NCBI GenBank assembly: GCA_002502215.1
Contig: DAPT01000053.1
Span: 1,365-6,495, forward strand
Length of the DNA: 5,131 nucleotides
Source: Euryarchaeota archaeon UBA124
GTDB lineage: Archaea; Thermoplasmatota; Poseidoniia; Poseidoniales; Poseidoniaceae
Direction of reading: 5' to 3'
In this document: one piece after another, positions 1-5,131 of the stretch
Layout: each line of letters begins with the position of its first letter
Position numbering within the stretch: the first letter of the stretch is position 1
Program-made: the position numbers and the translations under genes
The notes under the pieces: model-generated
Told to the model about the DNA's origin: nothing
Database searches by the model: none
Seen by the model: only the letters and a program-made list of their open reading frames with translations

Positions 1-131
1 GCAGCAAGAAGGTCACTTGGAGCTCGAGGGACTCCATCTGTTAGTGGGTGAATGAAATATGGATATTCTCCTTTCCAAATAACTGGGGCGGCGAGGAGTG
101 ACTCCTTCAACCGGTGCAATGAGTCGGACAT
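1..131 (-). CDS. hpt: Archaeal hypoxanthine/guanine phosphoribosyltransferase, N-terminal part (cut by left edge)
   Basis: The minus strand from an ATG at 131-129 reads open for 43 codons to the edge of the window. The protein starts MSDSLHRLKESL, then has AAPVIWKGEYPYF and IHPLTDGVP. The segment Y-x-YFIHP-L/I-TDG-V/I-P about 20 residues in, after a short amphipathic helix, is the N-terminal hallmark of the archaeal Hpt/HGPRTase family, as I remember it from methanogens. These enzymes salvage hypoxanthine and guanine with PRPP in the cytoplasm to give IMP and GMP. The family is roughly 180-200 residues, so only about a quarter is present and the PRPP-binding loop lies outside. The start is fixed by an in-frame TGA just upstream. 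The gene follows the H-protein-like gene by 16 bases on the same strand, so they are probably co-transcribed. The family call rests on a short but distinctive stretch. Confidence 0.78.
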   Translation of the reverse strand, partial: MSDSLHRLKESLLAAPVIWKGEYPYFIHPLTDGVPRAPSDLLA

Positions 132-147
132 GCTTCCACTTCATCGC

Positions 148-552
148 TTAGAGTTCGGAGAGGTACTCAACGTATTCATCGGGTTCCAGGAGATTCTCCA
201 TGTCGAATTGGAACGGTTGAAGAACCAGAATCCAGCCCAAATCGTATGCGGATTCATTGACGAGATCAGGATTGATTTCAACCTCTCCGTTCACTTCAGT
301 TATTGTTCCAGAGAAAGGTGCGGTGAAGGCAATCTTTTCGTCAGCAGTCCAGAGCGAAAACATGTCTTGCCCTTCATCGACAACGGTTTCTGCTTGCGGG
401 AGAATGACACGCAGGACTTCTCCGATTTCAACGCCCATAAATTCGCTGATTCCGACCATAATTTTCTCATCATCTTTTTCCTGATACCACAAGTGGTCGA
501 TCGAGTACTTTCGGTTGTGTGCAATATTAAATTCAACGACTTCTTCGTCCAA
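148..552 (-). CDS. gcvH: Glycine cleavage H-protein-like (lipoyl-domain fold) with displaced/missing lipoyl lysine
   Basis: This 134-residue protein has the length and layout of GcvH, the carrier that shuttles the aminomethyl group on a lipoyl arm between the P, T and L proteins. Visible family blocks are KYSIDHLWY (15-23, usual KYSxEHEWL), VGISEF (33-38), G44-E-V (usual GD-x-V), LP (51-52), PFSGTITEVN (79-88), PDLVNESAYDLGW (95-107) and a C-terminal helix. The usual ESVKA block is replaced by WTADEKI (68-74). An ungapped alignment from Gly61 to Pro79 puts Asp71 at the lipoylated lysine, with a Lys at 73. The protein may therefore be unlipoylated, modified at a shifted site, or repurposed. 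The start is TTG at 552-550, chosen because TGA lies three codons upstream, AGGTGA sits six bases before it, and the N-terminus then matches GcvH. It lies upstream of hpt and diverges from the acyl-CoA dehydrogenase. The fold call is firm; a role in glycine cleavage is uncertain. Confidence 0.85.
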   Translation of the reverse strand: MDEEVVEFNIAHNRKYSIDHLWYQEKDDEKIMVGISEFMGVEIGEVLRVILPQAETVVDEGQDMFSLWTADEKIAFTAPFSGTITEVNGEVEINPDLVNESAYDLGWILVLQPFQFDMENLLEPDEYVEYLSEL

Positions 553-558
553 GTCACG

Positions 559-564
559 TCACCT
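559..564 (-). promoter_or_regulatory. Ribosome binding site AGGTGA of the H-protein-like gene
   Basis: AGGTGA on the minus strand lies six bases before the TTG at 552. It matches the part of the Shine-Dalgarno consensus that pairs with the 16S 3' end, and it decides the TTG start. Confidence 0.5.
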
Positions 565-583
565 ATACGCGGCTCAAACATCT

Positions 584-593
584 CCTATATGAA
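584..593 (-). promoter_or_regulatory. Candidate archaeal TATA box of the H-protein-like/hpt operon
   Basis: The minus strand reads TTCATATAGG here, the most TATA-like stretch in the 119-base divergent gap (553-671). With the usual archaeal spacing of about 26 bases, transcription would begin near 562, giving a leader of about ten bases before the TTG. The spacing fits but would cut into the AGGTGA site, so either this box or the ribosome site may be coincidental. No equally clear box is seen for the plus-strand gene; TTAAG at 634-638 is a weak candidate. Confidence 0.3.
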
Positions 594-662
594 CCATCGC
601 TAACGTTACAGTGATATGGCCATAGCACATCCATTAAGTGAGAGCCTTTCCTAGATGCATTC

Positions 663-668
663 GGTGAG
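663..668 (+). promoter_or_regulatory. Shine-Dalgarno-like GGTGAG before the acyl-CoA dehydrogenase
   Basis: GGTGAG lies three bases before the ATG at 672. It resembles the site of the divergent gene, though the spacing is short for a strong ribosome binding site. Confidence 0.35.
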
Positions 669-671
669 CGC

Positions 672-1841
672 ATGGACTTCAAAGCAACCGATGAACAAGA
701 CATGATTCGAGAGATGGTTCGCGATTTCGCTGAAACGGTTCTCGCACCCACTGTTGAGCACCGGGATAAGACACAGACACCTCCCTCTGAAGAGTGGCAA
801 CAGTTCCTCGAGCTGGGTTTGCAAGGCGTGACGGTTCCAGAAAAATACGGAGGCATGCCAGTGGATGACATATCGGAATCAATCATCGTTGAGGAATTGG
901 CTCGAGTTGATCCTTCCTTCTCCGTCATGTTTTGTGTCCATGTGGGGCTCTGTACAAAGACCATCGCCCTCCACGGAGATGATTATCAGAAAGAAACCTA
1001 TCTTCCCAGGCTCGCAGAAGGCGATGTAGGTGCATACTCACTTTCAGAGGCAGGAGCAGGAACGGATGCTGCTGCTATGTCCTGCAAAGCAAAGCTCTCC
1101 GAAGACGGAACACATTATGTTCTCAACGGGGAGAAGATGTGGGTTACCAACGGCGCTCAAGCAGAGATCATCGTGTTGTTTGCAAAGGATGTCGACCACC
1201 CCGATTACGGTGTCAAAAGGCATGGAGGAACTACAGCATTTATCATCGATTCCTCCTTTGAGGGTTTTTCAGTCGGGAAGAAAGAAGACAAGCTTGGTAT
1301 TCGATCATCCGATACATGCACGCTTGTTTTGGAAAACTGCAAAGTTCCCGTTGAAAACATCATCAAGGGAGCAGGCAATGGCTTCCCAATCGCTATGAAT
1401 GCGCTCGATAATTCTCGTATCGGCATCGCTGCGCAAGCACTCGGTATCGCTCAAGGAGCCTACGAAGCCTCACTGAAATATGCACACGAGCGTGAAGCAT
1501 TTGGAAAACCGATTGCGCATCATCAAATGATCATGGGGATTCTCGCAGATATGGCTACCAGAATTGATGCATCTCGGCATCTTGTCTACAAAGCCTCTTG
1601 GACGAAACAACAACATTACGAGCACGATGGCCCACGACATACAAAAGAAGCGAGCATGGCAAAACTCTTCGCCGGTGATACCGCAATGTGGGTTTCAGAG
1701 CGTGCAATTCAAGTCCATGGCGGGTATGGATTCACCAAGGAATTCCCTGTTGAACGTTTCTTCCGAGACGCAAAGATTACACAAATCTACGAAGGTACAC
1801 AAGAAGTCCAACGCATCGTGGTTGCTCGAAGCCTTCTATAG
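672..1841 (+). CDS. Acyl-CoA dehydrogenase (short/medium-chain type, FAD-dependent)
   Basis: A complete 389-residue enzyme of the acyl-CoA dehydrogenase family, which makes the first double bond in fatty-acid or branched-chain acyl-CoA oxidation and passes electrons to ETF. The order is the N-terminal helical domain (about 1-118), the middle beta-barrel with the FAD/acyl contact SLSEAGAGTD (123-132) and WVTNG (157-161), KLGIRSSDT (207-215), then the C-terminal helical bundle. The last holds REAFGKPI (274-281), the second family signature QVHGGYGF (347-354) followed by E361-R and R365-D, and the catalytic base Glu374 in QIYEGTQEVQR. Glu in this C-terminal position is the butyryl/medium-chain arrangement; isovaleryl- and long-chain enzymes carry it elsewhere. 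The exact substrate cannot be read from sequence. The ATG start gives the normal N-terminus and has GGTGAG just upstream. The gene stands alone, with no ETF or thiolase gene in view, and its TAG overlaps the stop of the convergent neighbour. Confidence 0.95.
   Translation: MDFKATDEQDMIREMVRDFAETVLAPTVEHRDKTQTPPSEEWQQFLELGLQGVTVPEKYGGMPVDDISESIIVEELARVDPSFSVMFCVHVGLCTKTIALHGDDYQKETYLPRLAEGDVGAYSLSEAGAGTDAAAMSCKAKLSEDGTHYVLNGEKMWVTNGAQAEIIVLFAKDVDHPDYGVKRHGGTTAFIIDSSFEGFSVGKKEDKLGIRSSDTCTLVLENCKVPVENIIKGAGNGFPIAMNALDNSRIGIAAQALGIAQGAYEASLKYAHEREAFGKPIAHHQMIMGILADMATRIDASRHLVYKASWTKQQHYEHDGPRHTKEASMAKLFAGDTAMWVSERAIQVHGGYGFTKEFPVERFFRDAKITQIYEGTQEVQRIVVARSLL
1836..1841. other. Shared palindromic stop CTATAG of two convergent genes
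   Basis: CTATAG is its own reverse complement. TAG at 1839-1841 ends the acyl-CoA dehydrogenase, and the reverse complement of 1836-1838 (CTA) is the TAG ending the EF-hand gene. The coding regions thus overlap by six bases with no space for a separate terminator, so transcripts must end inside the opposing gene. Confidence 0.9.
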
Positions 1842-2771
1842 ATAGTCGAATTTTGTTGCATCAAGCACTGCCCGTCTACGGCCAGCATTCCAGTCCGATA
1901 CTTGAGCCTCAGCTTCAATGACGCGATTTGGCTTAAACGACATGGCCTGATCAACTGCGTCAGACGGAAGCCTGAGTTCGATTTCAATATCTTGTTCGCC
2001 TCTTAGTTTACCAATCACGGTCACACCGTTCTTCATCGATCCCTTCCCAGTAAGGGTTTTCTCGACGGAGATGATCTGTATTTCACATGACTGTGTTGGT
2101 GAATGTGCGATTGCATTACGGCGTTCACTGCTGAGCTTCATGCCTCCAAGTTGTTCAATAAATCGTTCATGGCCGATCACGCTACCGTCCTCTTCGAGAA
2201 GAATTGGCACTGGCTTCGATTTTGCAGCCTCTTCTTCGCGCCTTGCTTGTTCAGCCGCCTCCAGTTCTGCAGCTTCTTTGGCTTGCTGTTCTTCGATGAG
2301 ACGCTGTTTTTCAGCTTCCTGCTGGCGAATGATTTCTTCAGCCTGTTTTCTCGCTTCTTCTTCCATTTCTTGGCTTAGACTGTCGAATTCGTCTTCTTCT
2401 GGCTCGGGCTCCGGCTCTGCAGGTGCCTCTTCAATCCCACTCGGAAGTCCAATGGTTTCGAAGTAGGTATGCAAATCCGCCACAGTAACGTTTCCGTCCT
2501 TGTCCATGTCAAGAACAGACATGAGTCCATTGATGACCCAACCAGGAGGTTGCGTGCCCGTTGTTTTCTCAAGAGCTTGTGAAAGTTCAAGCGGTTGGAT
2601 GACTGCGTCCATGTTTGTATCAATCATCTCAATGATCTCCGCTCCGGTTAACCCAGAACCGAGAAGCCAACTTGTGAACTGCGTGTTCAACTGACCAATC
2701 ATGGGATTTGTCGATACCATTTCACGAATATGTTGTTCCATTTTTCCTTTGAGCACTTCTTTTACAGACAT
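1836..2771 (-). CDS. EF-hand / acidic coiled-coil / OB-fold-like protein, function unknown
   Basis: I do not recognise this 311-residue protein as a named family, but its modules are clear. Residues 1-50 are helical. Two EF-hand loops follow: 51-62, with ligands D51, N53, D55, I58 and E62 but Ala at the usual Gly, and 88-99 (DMDKDGNVTVAD), canonical except for Asp at the last ligand. A proline/glutamate linker (114-128) leads into a strongly charged helix of Glu, Gln, Ala, Lys and Arg (about 133-186), a probable coiled coil. The last 120 residues have a strand-strand-strand-helix-strand-strand pattern (about 229-239, 249-256, 261-268, helix 270-279, 283-293, 299-307) compatible with an OB fold. 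No signal peptide or membrane segment is seen, so it is probably a cytoplasmic calcium-responsive adaptor or nucleic-acid binder; that role is inference. It begins at an ATG, 43 bases after the nucleotidyltransferase gene on the same strand, and may share its transcript. Confidence 0.85.
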   Translation of the reverse strand: MSVKEVLKGKMEQHIREMVSTNPMIGQLNTQFTSWLLGSGLTGAEIIEMIDTNMDAVIQPLELSQALEKTTGTQPPGWVINGLMSVLDMDKDGNVTVADLHTYFETIGLPSGIEEAPAEPEPEPEEDEFDSLSQEMEEEARKQAEEIIRQQEAEKQRLIEEQQAKEAAELEAAEQARREEEAAKSKPVPILLEEDGSVIGHERFIEQLGGMKLSSERRNAIAHSPTQSCEIQIISVEKTLTGKGSMKNGVTVIGKLRGEQDIEIELRLPSDAVDQAMSFKPNRVIEAEAQVSDWNAGRRRAVLDATKFDYL

Positions 2772-2803
2772 TTACCCACGTCCCAGACCTTCTCGGTACG
2801 ACT

Positions 2804-2817
2804 TGACTATAAGGTCA
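2804..2817 (-). promoter_or_regulatory. TGAC-N6-GTCA inverted repeat around a TATA-like core, upstream of the EF-hand gene
   Basis: The minus strand reads TGACCTTATAGTCA: four-base arms TGAC/GTCA flanking CTTATA. The AT core lies about 38 bases before the ATG at 2771, so a start of transcription about 13 bases before the gene is possible. An operator overlapping the box could regulate it. One arm overlaps the stop codon of the upstream gene. A second six-base inverted repeat (GACCTT at 2786-2791, AAGGTC at 2811-2816) shares one arm. Such short repeats are common by chance. Confidence 0.2.
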
Positions 2818-4137
2818 GGGGAATTGAAGTTTTGGCCAACTTGTGGTATCTTCCGTTTGCCATGAAAGCGTGCAGAGAAGCGTATCGATGTCATCGATTG
2901 ATTGGAGATTTCGTGCGACTTGTTCATAGAACAGCCATGCTTTCAGTGCCCCTAATTTCGGGCCTTGCGTGATGTTGGTCTGTTGCATGATGTACTCGCC
3001 ACTTGCCAAAGGTTTGGTGTGAAAATTAACGTTGAGCTTTGCTAAACGATCAATTCGTTGTTGAACATCGTTTTCGTCATAATGTACGAATTGACCAAGT
3101 TGCGTCAACAGTTTCTCCAAGCGTAAGTGTTGATGCACCCATTCACCGACTGAAACTGCATAAACTCGCATCGCTGAGTCCACATCATTTGGAAGATGCC
3201 CCATGACAGAATGACGAGAAAGAAGATTTTTCTTCTCTGCACTGCTTAGTTTGAGGCTTTTTGACAAACGTTCGCAATCGTTGAGGTCGAAATCCTTCAT
3301 CAAAATCACTAAACGATCGATAACATCCACTCCTTCGATATGATTGAGGGCTTGGATATGGACGTCGTCTTGCATCCAATCGATGCCAAAGAGTTGTTTC
3401 AATACACCATCATCAGCCATCTGTTGGACGATTTCAGAGGCATGCTGTCCGATTAGAATTCGCCTGAATTCAGACCAAATACGCTCAGAAGCGATGCGTC
3501 CAAGCATTGGCTTTGTTTGACGCAAAGCGTCGGCAAGTTTCAGTTCAGGCCACCATATTCCCGCTTTCCCTTGATCCATAAATCGGTAGGTACGTAGAAT
3601 GCGCAAGGCATCTTCAGAAAGTCGCTTTGAAGGGTCTCCAACGGATCGAATTCGTTTCTGTTGCAGGTCTTTGCAACCGTTGTAAGGGTCGTAATATGTC
3701 TCTTTAGAGACATTAACAGCAATCGAATTCATGGTCAAATCGCGTCGAGATAGATCCACACGGAGAGAATCCCCCCACTCAACTTCATCCGGCCGCCGGC
3801 CATCGTTGTATCCTGATTCAGTCCGAAGTGTGGTGATTTCATAATGTTCTCCACGATTCCGAAATGTGATGGTGCCGTATTTCTCCCCGGTTGGAATTGT
3901 GTCTGGATAGGCTTTCATTTCATGGGGCGTCATCGTTGTGGCTAGATCAAACTCGAGTATTTTTGTGCCCAAGAGGGCGTGGCGATTTGCTCCTCCAACA
4001 ATCCAAACATGCGAATTTTGATCTTCAAACCATTGAAGGATCTCAATCAGGCTATCTGGAAGATGTTGAACCATATGAGAGAATGCTGGAAGAAGGGGTA
4101 ATTCTTCCATTCCGCGTACAGGGTCCATACTCGACAC
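2815..4137 (-). CDS. Class II tRNA nucleotidyltransferase/poly(A) polymerase-like protein with altered catalytic motif
   Basis: This 440-residue protein has the class II CCA-adding/poly(A)-polymerase layout, which completes the CCA end of tRNA from CTP and ATP. Visible are IVGGANRHALLG then EFDLATTMTP (46-71, motif A), TGEKYGTITF (83-92), ITTLRTE (101-107), GRRPDEVEW (113-121), RRDLTMNSIAVN (131-142, motif B), RLSEDALRILRTYRF (172-186, the EDxxR nucleotide-reading motif) and RIASERIWSEF (214-224, motif E). The C-terminal helical region ends with KPLASGEYIMQQTNITQGPKL-like family features; no HD domain is seen. In motif A the usual RD is R52-H53 and the catalytic Asp-x-Asp is E62-F-D64. Archaea normally add CCA with an unrelated class I enzyme, so a class II protein here suggests a bacterial origin or another role. 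The start is GTG at 4137, preceded by GGAAGG; ATG at 4128-4126 (three codons later) is an alternative that fits a leaderless start. Family call firm, activity open. Confidence 0.88.
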   Translation of the reverse strand: MSSMDPVRGMEELPLLPAFSHMVQHLPDSLIEILQWFEDQNSHVWIVGGANRHALLGTKILEFDLATTMTPHEMKAYPDTIPTGEKYGTITFRNRGEHYEITTLRTESGYNDGRRPDEVEWGDSLRVDLSRRDLTMNSIAVNVSKETYYDPYNGCKDLQQKRIRSVGDPSKRLSEDALRILRTYRFMDQGKAGIWWPELKLADALRQTKPMLGRIASERIWSEFRRILIGQHASEIVQQMADDGVLKQLFGIDWMQDDVHIQALNHIEGVDVIDRLVILMKDFDLNDCERLSKSLKLSSAEKKNLLSRHSVMGHLPNDVDSAMRVYAVSVGEWVHQHLRLEKLLTQLGQFVHYDENDVQQRIDRLAKLNVNFHTKPLASGEYIMQQTNITQGPKLGALKAWLFYEQVARNLQSIDDIDTLLCTLSWQTEDTTSWPKLQFP

Positions 4138-4196
4138 TTATCCTTCCGTGTTGATACAAGACAAAGCATTATCCTGTGGATTTGGTTGGTAAGGGT
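4138..4196. promoter_or_regulatory. Divergent promoter region between the nucleotidyltransferase and SerK-like genes
   Basis: This 59-base gap should hold both promoters. On the minus strand CTTGTATCAA (4150-4159) lies about 27 bases before the internal ATG at 4128. On the plus strand AAGCATTATCC (4164-4174) is centred about 27 bases before the ATG at 4197. Both distances match leaderless archaeal transcription. The boxes are degenerate, so this is inference from spacing. Confidence 0.35.
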
Positions 4197-4643
4197 ATGT
4201 CTTGGGCTGAAGACGATGTGCGGCTGGTTCCTGTTGAATGGCTCAAAGCGCATGAAGAAATCAAGCCAAAGAACATGGAAAAACTCCTTGAAATGACCTT
4301 GAAGTGGGACGGTTTCACCAAGCCACTCATCGCAGACAAAGCCACGGGAACCATACTTGATGGACATCATCGCTTTGCGGTCGCTCAACGTTTGGGACTC
4401 GCTCGAATTCCTGTTGTGTGCATCGATTACCTCGGTGATGATACCGTTGAGCTCGAACTGTGGCCTGCCTCTGAACTCGTATCAATATCGAAGCAAGAGG
4501 TTGTTGACATGGCCCTCTCTTCCAATCTCTACCCGCCCAAAACGACGCGACATCGCATCTCGGATTACCTACCACCGATCCATGTATCGCTCAAGAGACT
4601 CTCACTGCTTACGCCGAGTCAGCCTGTCGAGAACGTATCGTAG
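4197..4643 (+). CDS. SerK-like ParB/sulfiredoxin-fold protein, putative free serine kinase (compact form)
   Basis: A 148-residue ParB-like protein. The segment TKPLIADKATGTILDGHHR (41-59) carries the DGHHR phosphate-binding motif of the ParB/sulfiredoxin fold. It is followed by AVAQRLGLARIPVVCIDY (61-78), an ELELWP strand (85-90), ISKQEVVDMA (97-106) and PPKTTRH (113-119). The PKTTRH tail and the LKAHE motif (Glu20) match, from memory, the ADP-dependent free serine kinase SerK of Thermococcus, where the Glu of KPHE is the proposed catalytic base. That enzyme makes O-phosphoserine for cysteine synthesis. The protein is clearly shorter than SerK (about 240 residues), lacking the segment between the ELW strand and the C-terminal motif. 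No DNA-binding helix-turn-helix is present, so it is not a partition ParB. ATG at 4197 is chosen over an in-frame GTG at 4176 because a TATA-like box lies about 27 bases before it. The last 11 codons overlap the convergent peptidase gene. Confidence 0.8.
   Translation: MSWAEDDVRLVPVEWLKAHEEIKPKNMEKLLEMTLKWDGFTKPLIADKATGTILDGHHRFAVAQRLGLARIPVVCIDYLGDDTVELELWPASELVSISKQEVVDMALSSNLYPPKTTRHRISDYLPPIHVSLKRLSLLTPSQPVENVS
4609..4643. other. 35-base convergent overlap of SerK-like and peptidase genes
   Basis: The plus-strand gene stops with TAG at 4641-4643 and the minus-strand gene with TAA at 4611-4609. The overlapping ends encode poorly conserved tails in both proteins: SerK family similarity ends near residue 135, and the peptidase ends in a polar RSRQADSA tail. 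No poly-T terminator is seen on either strand. Confidence 0.8.
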
Positions 4644-5131
4644 ATTTCCATAAGCGATTTCCTTCACTTGTTGTGACAGTTGGGTAATTGGGCTCAAGTG
4701 CTACATTCAACAGACACTCGTAGATTACGGAATTACGCGCATACATCACTCGTACAGTGGTTCCAACTTTTCCTTTGAGGTTTGATTTTAACTGCTCCGC
4801 ATTAACGACTCGAAGACCATCGATGGCGACAATCTCGTCACCGACTTGCAACTGTTCCCGAACCGGTGAGTTTTGCATGTGGCTGGTAACTTTGAGTTTG
4901 TTGCCTTGTGACCGAACGTGGACACCCAACCACCCTTGGGCGAAGTTTTCCCAGACGACACGCTCAGTGCCAGGTTTACGTTTGGGTTGCTCGGATGGTT
5001 TGTAATCCAATCCAAATTGTGAGAATGCTTTGTCCAAATCGAGATTACCTGCTTCCTTGGTTATCGCGTCCAGGAATGAACCAAGGCGACGACCTCCGGA
5101 TAAGGAGGTGAGGCCTTTGCGGATATCGGTG
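4609..5131 (-). CDS. M61-type (glycyl aminopeptidase-like) peptidase, C-terminal part with PDZ domain (cut by right edge)
   Basis: The minus-strand frame is open from the right edge to TAA at 4611-4609, giving 173 visible residues; no start is present, and the TTG at 5037 is internal. A helical stretch with LGSFLDAITKEAGNLDLDKAFSQFGL (16-41 of the visible part) resembles the end of the catalytic domain of M61 aminopeptidases, where a G-x-LPLDEAF-x-x-AGL segment precedes the PDZ domain. The PDZ domain spans about 66-135: GWLGV is the carboxylate-binding loop, then SPVREQLQVGDEIVAIDGLRV and a LKGKVGTTVRV strand. The tail with EPNYPTV and a final Trp also fits M61. The zinc-binding HExxH lies outside the window, so the peptidase family is inferred from the C-terminus; another PDZ-bearing protease is possible. 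The gene converges on the SerK-like gene and overlaps it by 35 bases. Confidence 0.75.
   Translation of the reverse strand, partial: TDIRKGLTSLSGGRRLGSFLDAITKEAGNLDLDKAFSQFGLDYKPSEQPKRKPGTERVVWENFAQGWLGVHVRSQGNKLKVTSHMQNSPVREQLQVGDEIVAIDGLRVVNAEQLKSNLKGKVGTTVRVMYARNSVIYECLLNVALEPNYPTVTTSEGNRLWKSTIRSRQADSA

Noticed and set aside
12..144. Minus-strand small frame starting ATG at 144 (MKWKHVRL)
   Set aside because: It overlaps hpt in another frame, is Arg/Ser/Pro-rich without family features, and the hpt frame gives a recognisable protein.
52..603. Long plus-strand open frame (183 codons) covering the left region
   Set aside because: It is antisense to the H-protein-like gene, whose protein matches a known family along its length. 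The plus-strand translation has no recognisable motif and an ordinary shadow composition.
563..964. Minus-strand frame of 133 codons opposite the acyl-CoA dehydrogenase start
   Set aside because: It is antisense to a well-supported enzyme, Ser/Arg-rich and lacks motifs.
2071..2466. Ser/Cys-rich plus-strand frame (131 codons)
   Set aside because: Its serine runs are the reverse complement of the Glu/Ala/Arg-rich coiled coil of the EF-hand protein; it looks like a composition artefact.
2786..2816. GACCTT...AAGGTC inverted repeat as a terminator of the nucleotidyltransferase gene
   Set aside because: The six-base arms are 19 bases apart with no T-run, which is weak for a hairpin and not typical of archaeal termination.
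4176..4196. GTG at 4176 as the SerK-like start
   Set aside because: It adds seven residues (MDLVGKG) with no ribosome site before it; ATG at 4197 fits the TATA-like spacing better. Not excluded.
4609..5037. Complete 142-residue PDZ protein starting at TTG 5037
   Set aside because: The frame is open without a stop to the right edge, and upstream residues fit the M61 C-terminal region, so the TTG is an internal Leu codon and the gene is partial.

Overview
The window looks like a compact stretch of archaeal chromosome, most likely from a marine planktonic euryarchaeon such as Marine Group II/Poseidoniales. Three points support an archaeal source. A protein start at the left edge has the N-terminal signature of the archaeal hypoxanthine phosphoribosyltransferase (YFIHPLTDGVP). 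A second gene is related to the ParB-like free serine kinase SerK of Thermococcales. Short intergenic gaps carry TATA-like boxes where archaeal promoters would place them. The finer taxonomic placement is an inference from gene content. I see no tRNA, rRNA, CRISPR array, insertion sequence or phage gene.

Layout, left to right. On the minus strand, bases 1-552 hold the start of hpt (cut by the left edge), preceded by a gene for a glycine-cleavage-H-like protein with a 16-base gap; the two look like an operon. Diverging from it across a 119-base gap is an acyl-CoA dehydrogenase (672-1841, plus). It runs head-on into a minus-strand gene (1836-2771), and the two share a six-base palindrome as both stop codons. 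That gene encodes paired EF-hands, an acidic and coiled-coil middle, and an OB-fold-like end. Upstream of it on the same strand, 43 bases away, is a class II (bacterial/eukaryotic type) CCA-adding/poly(A)-polymerase-like nucleotidyltransferase (2815-4137). A 59-base divergent promoter region then leads to the SerK-like ParB-fold gene (about 4197-4643, plus). This converges on, and overlaps by 35 bases, the C-terminal PDZ-bearing part of an M61-type peptidase that enters from the right edge (4609-5131, minus).

The genes do not form one pathway. They cover purine salvage (hpt), a one-carbon/lipoyl-carrier relative, acyl-CoA oxidation, RNA 3'-end or nucleotide chemistry, probable serine phosphorylation and peptide hydrolysis. 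The main oddities are in otherwise well-conserved families. The H-protein relative has Asp where the lipoyl lysine should be, with a Lys two residues later. The class II nucleotidyltransferase has Glu-x-Asp in place of the catalytic Asp-x-Asp, plus a second change in its motif A. The EF-hand protein combines domains in a way I do not recognise. The SerK relative is a compact version. No defence, secretion or mobile system is visible.
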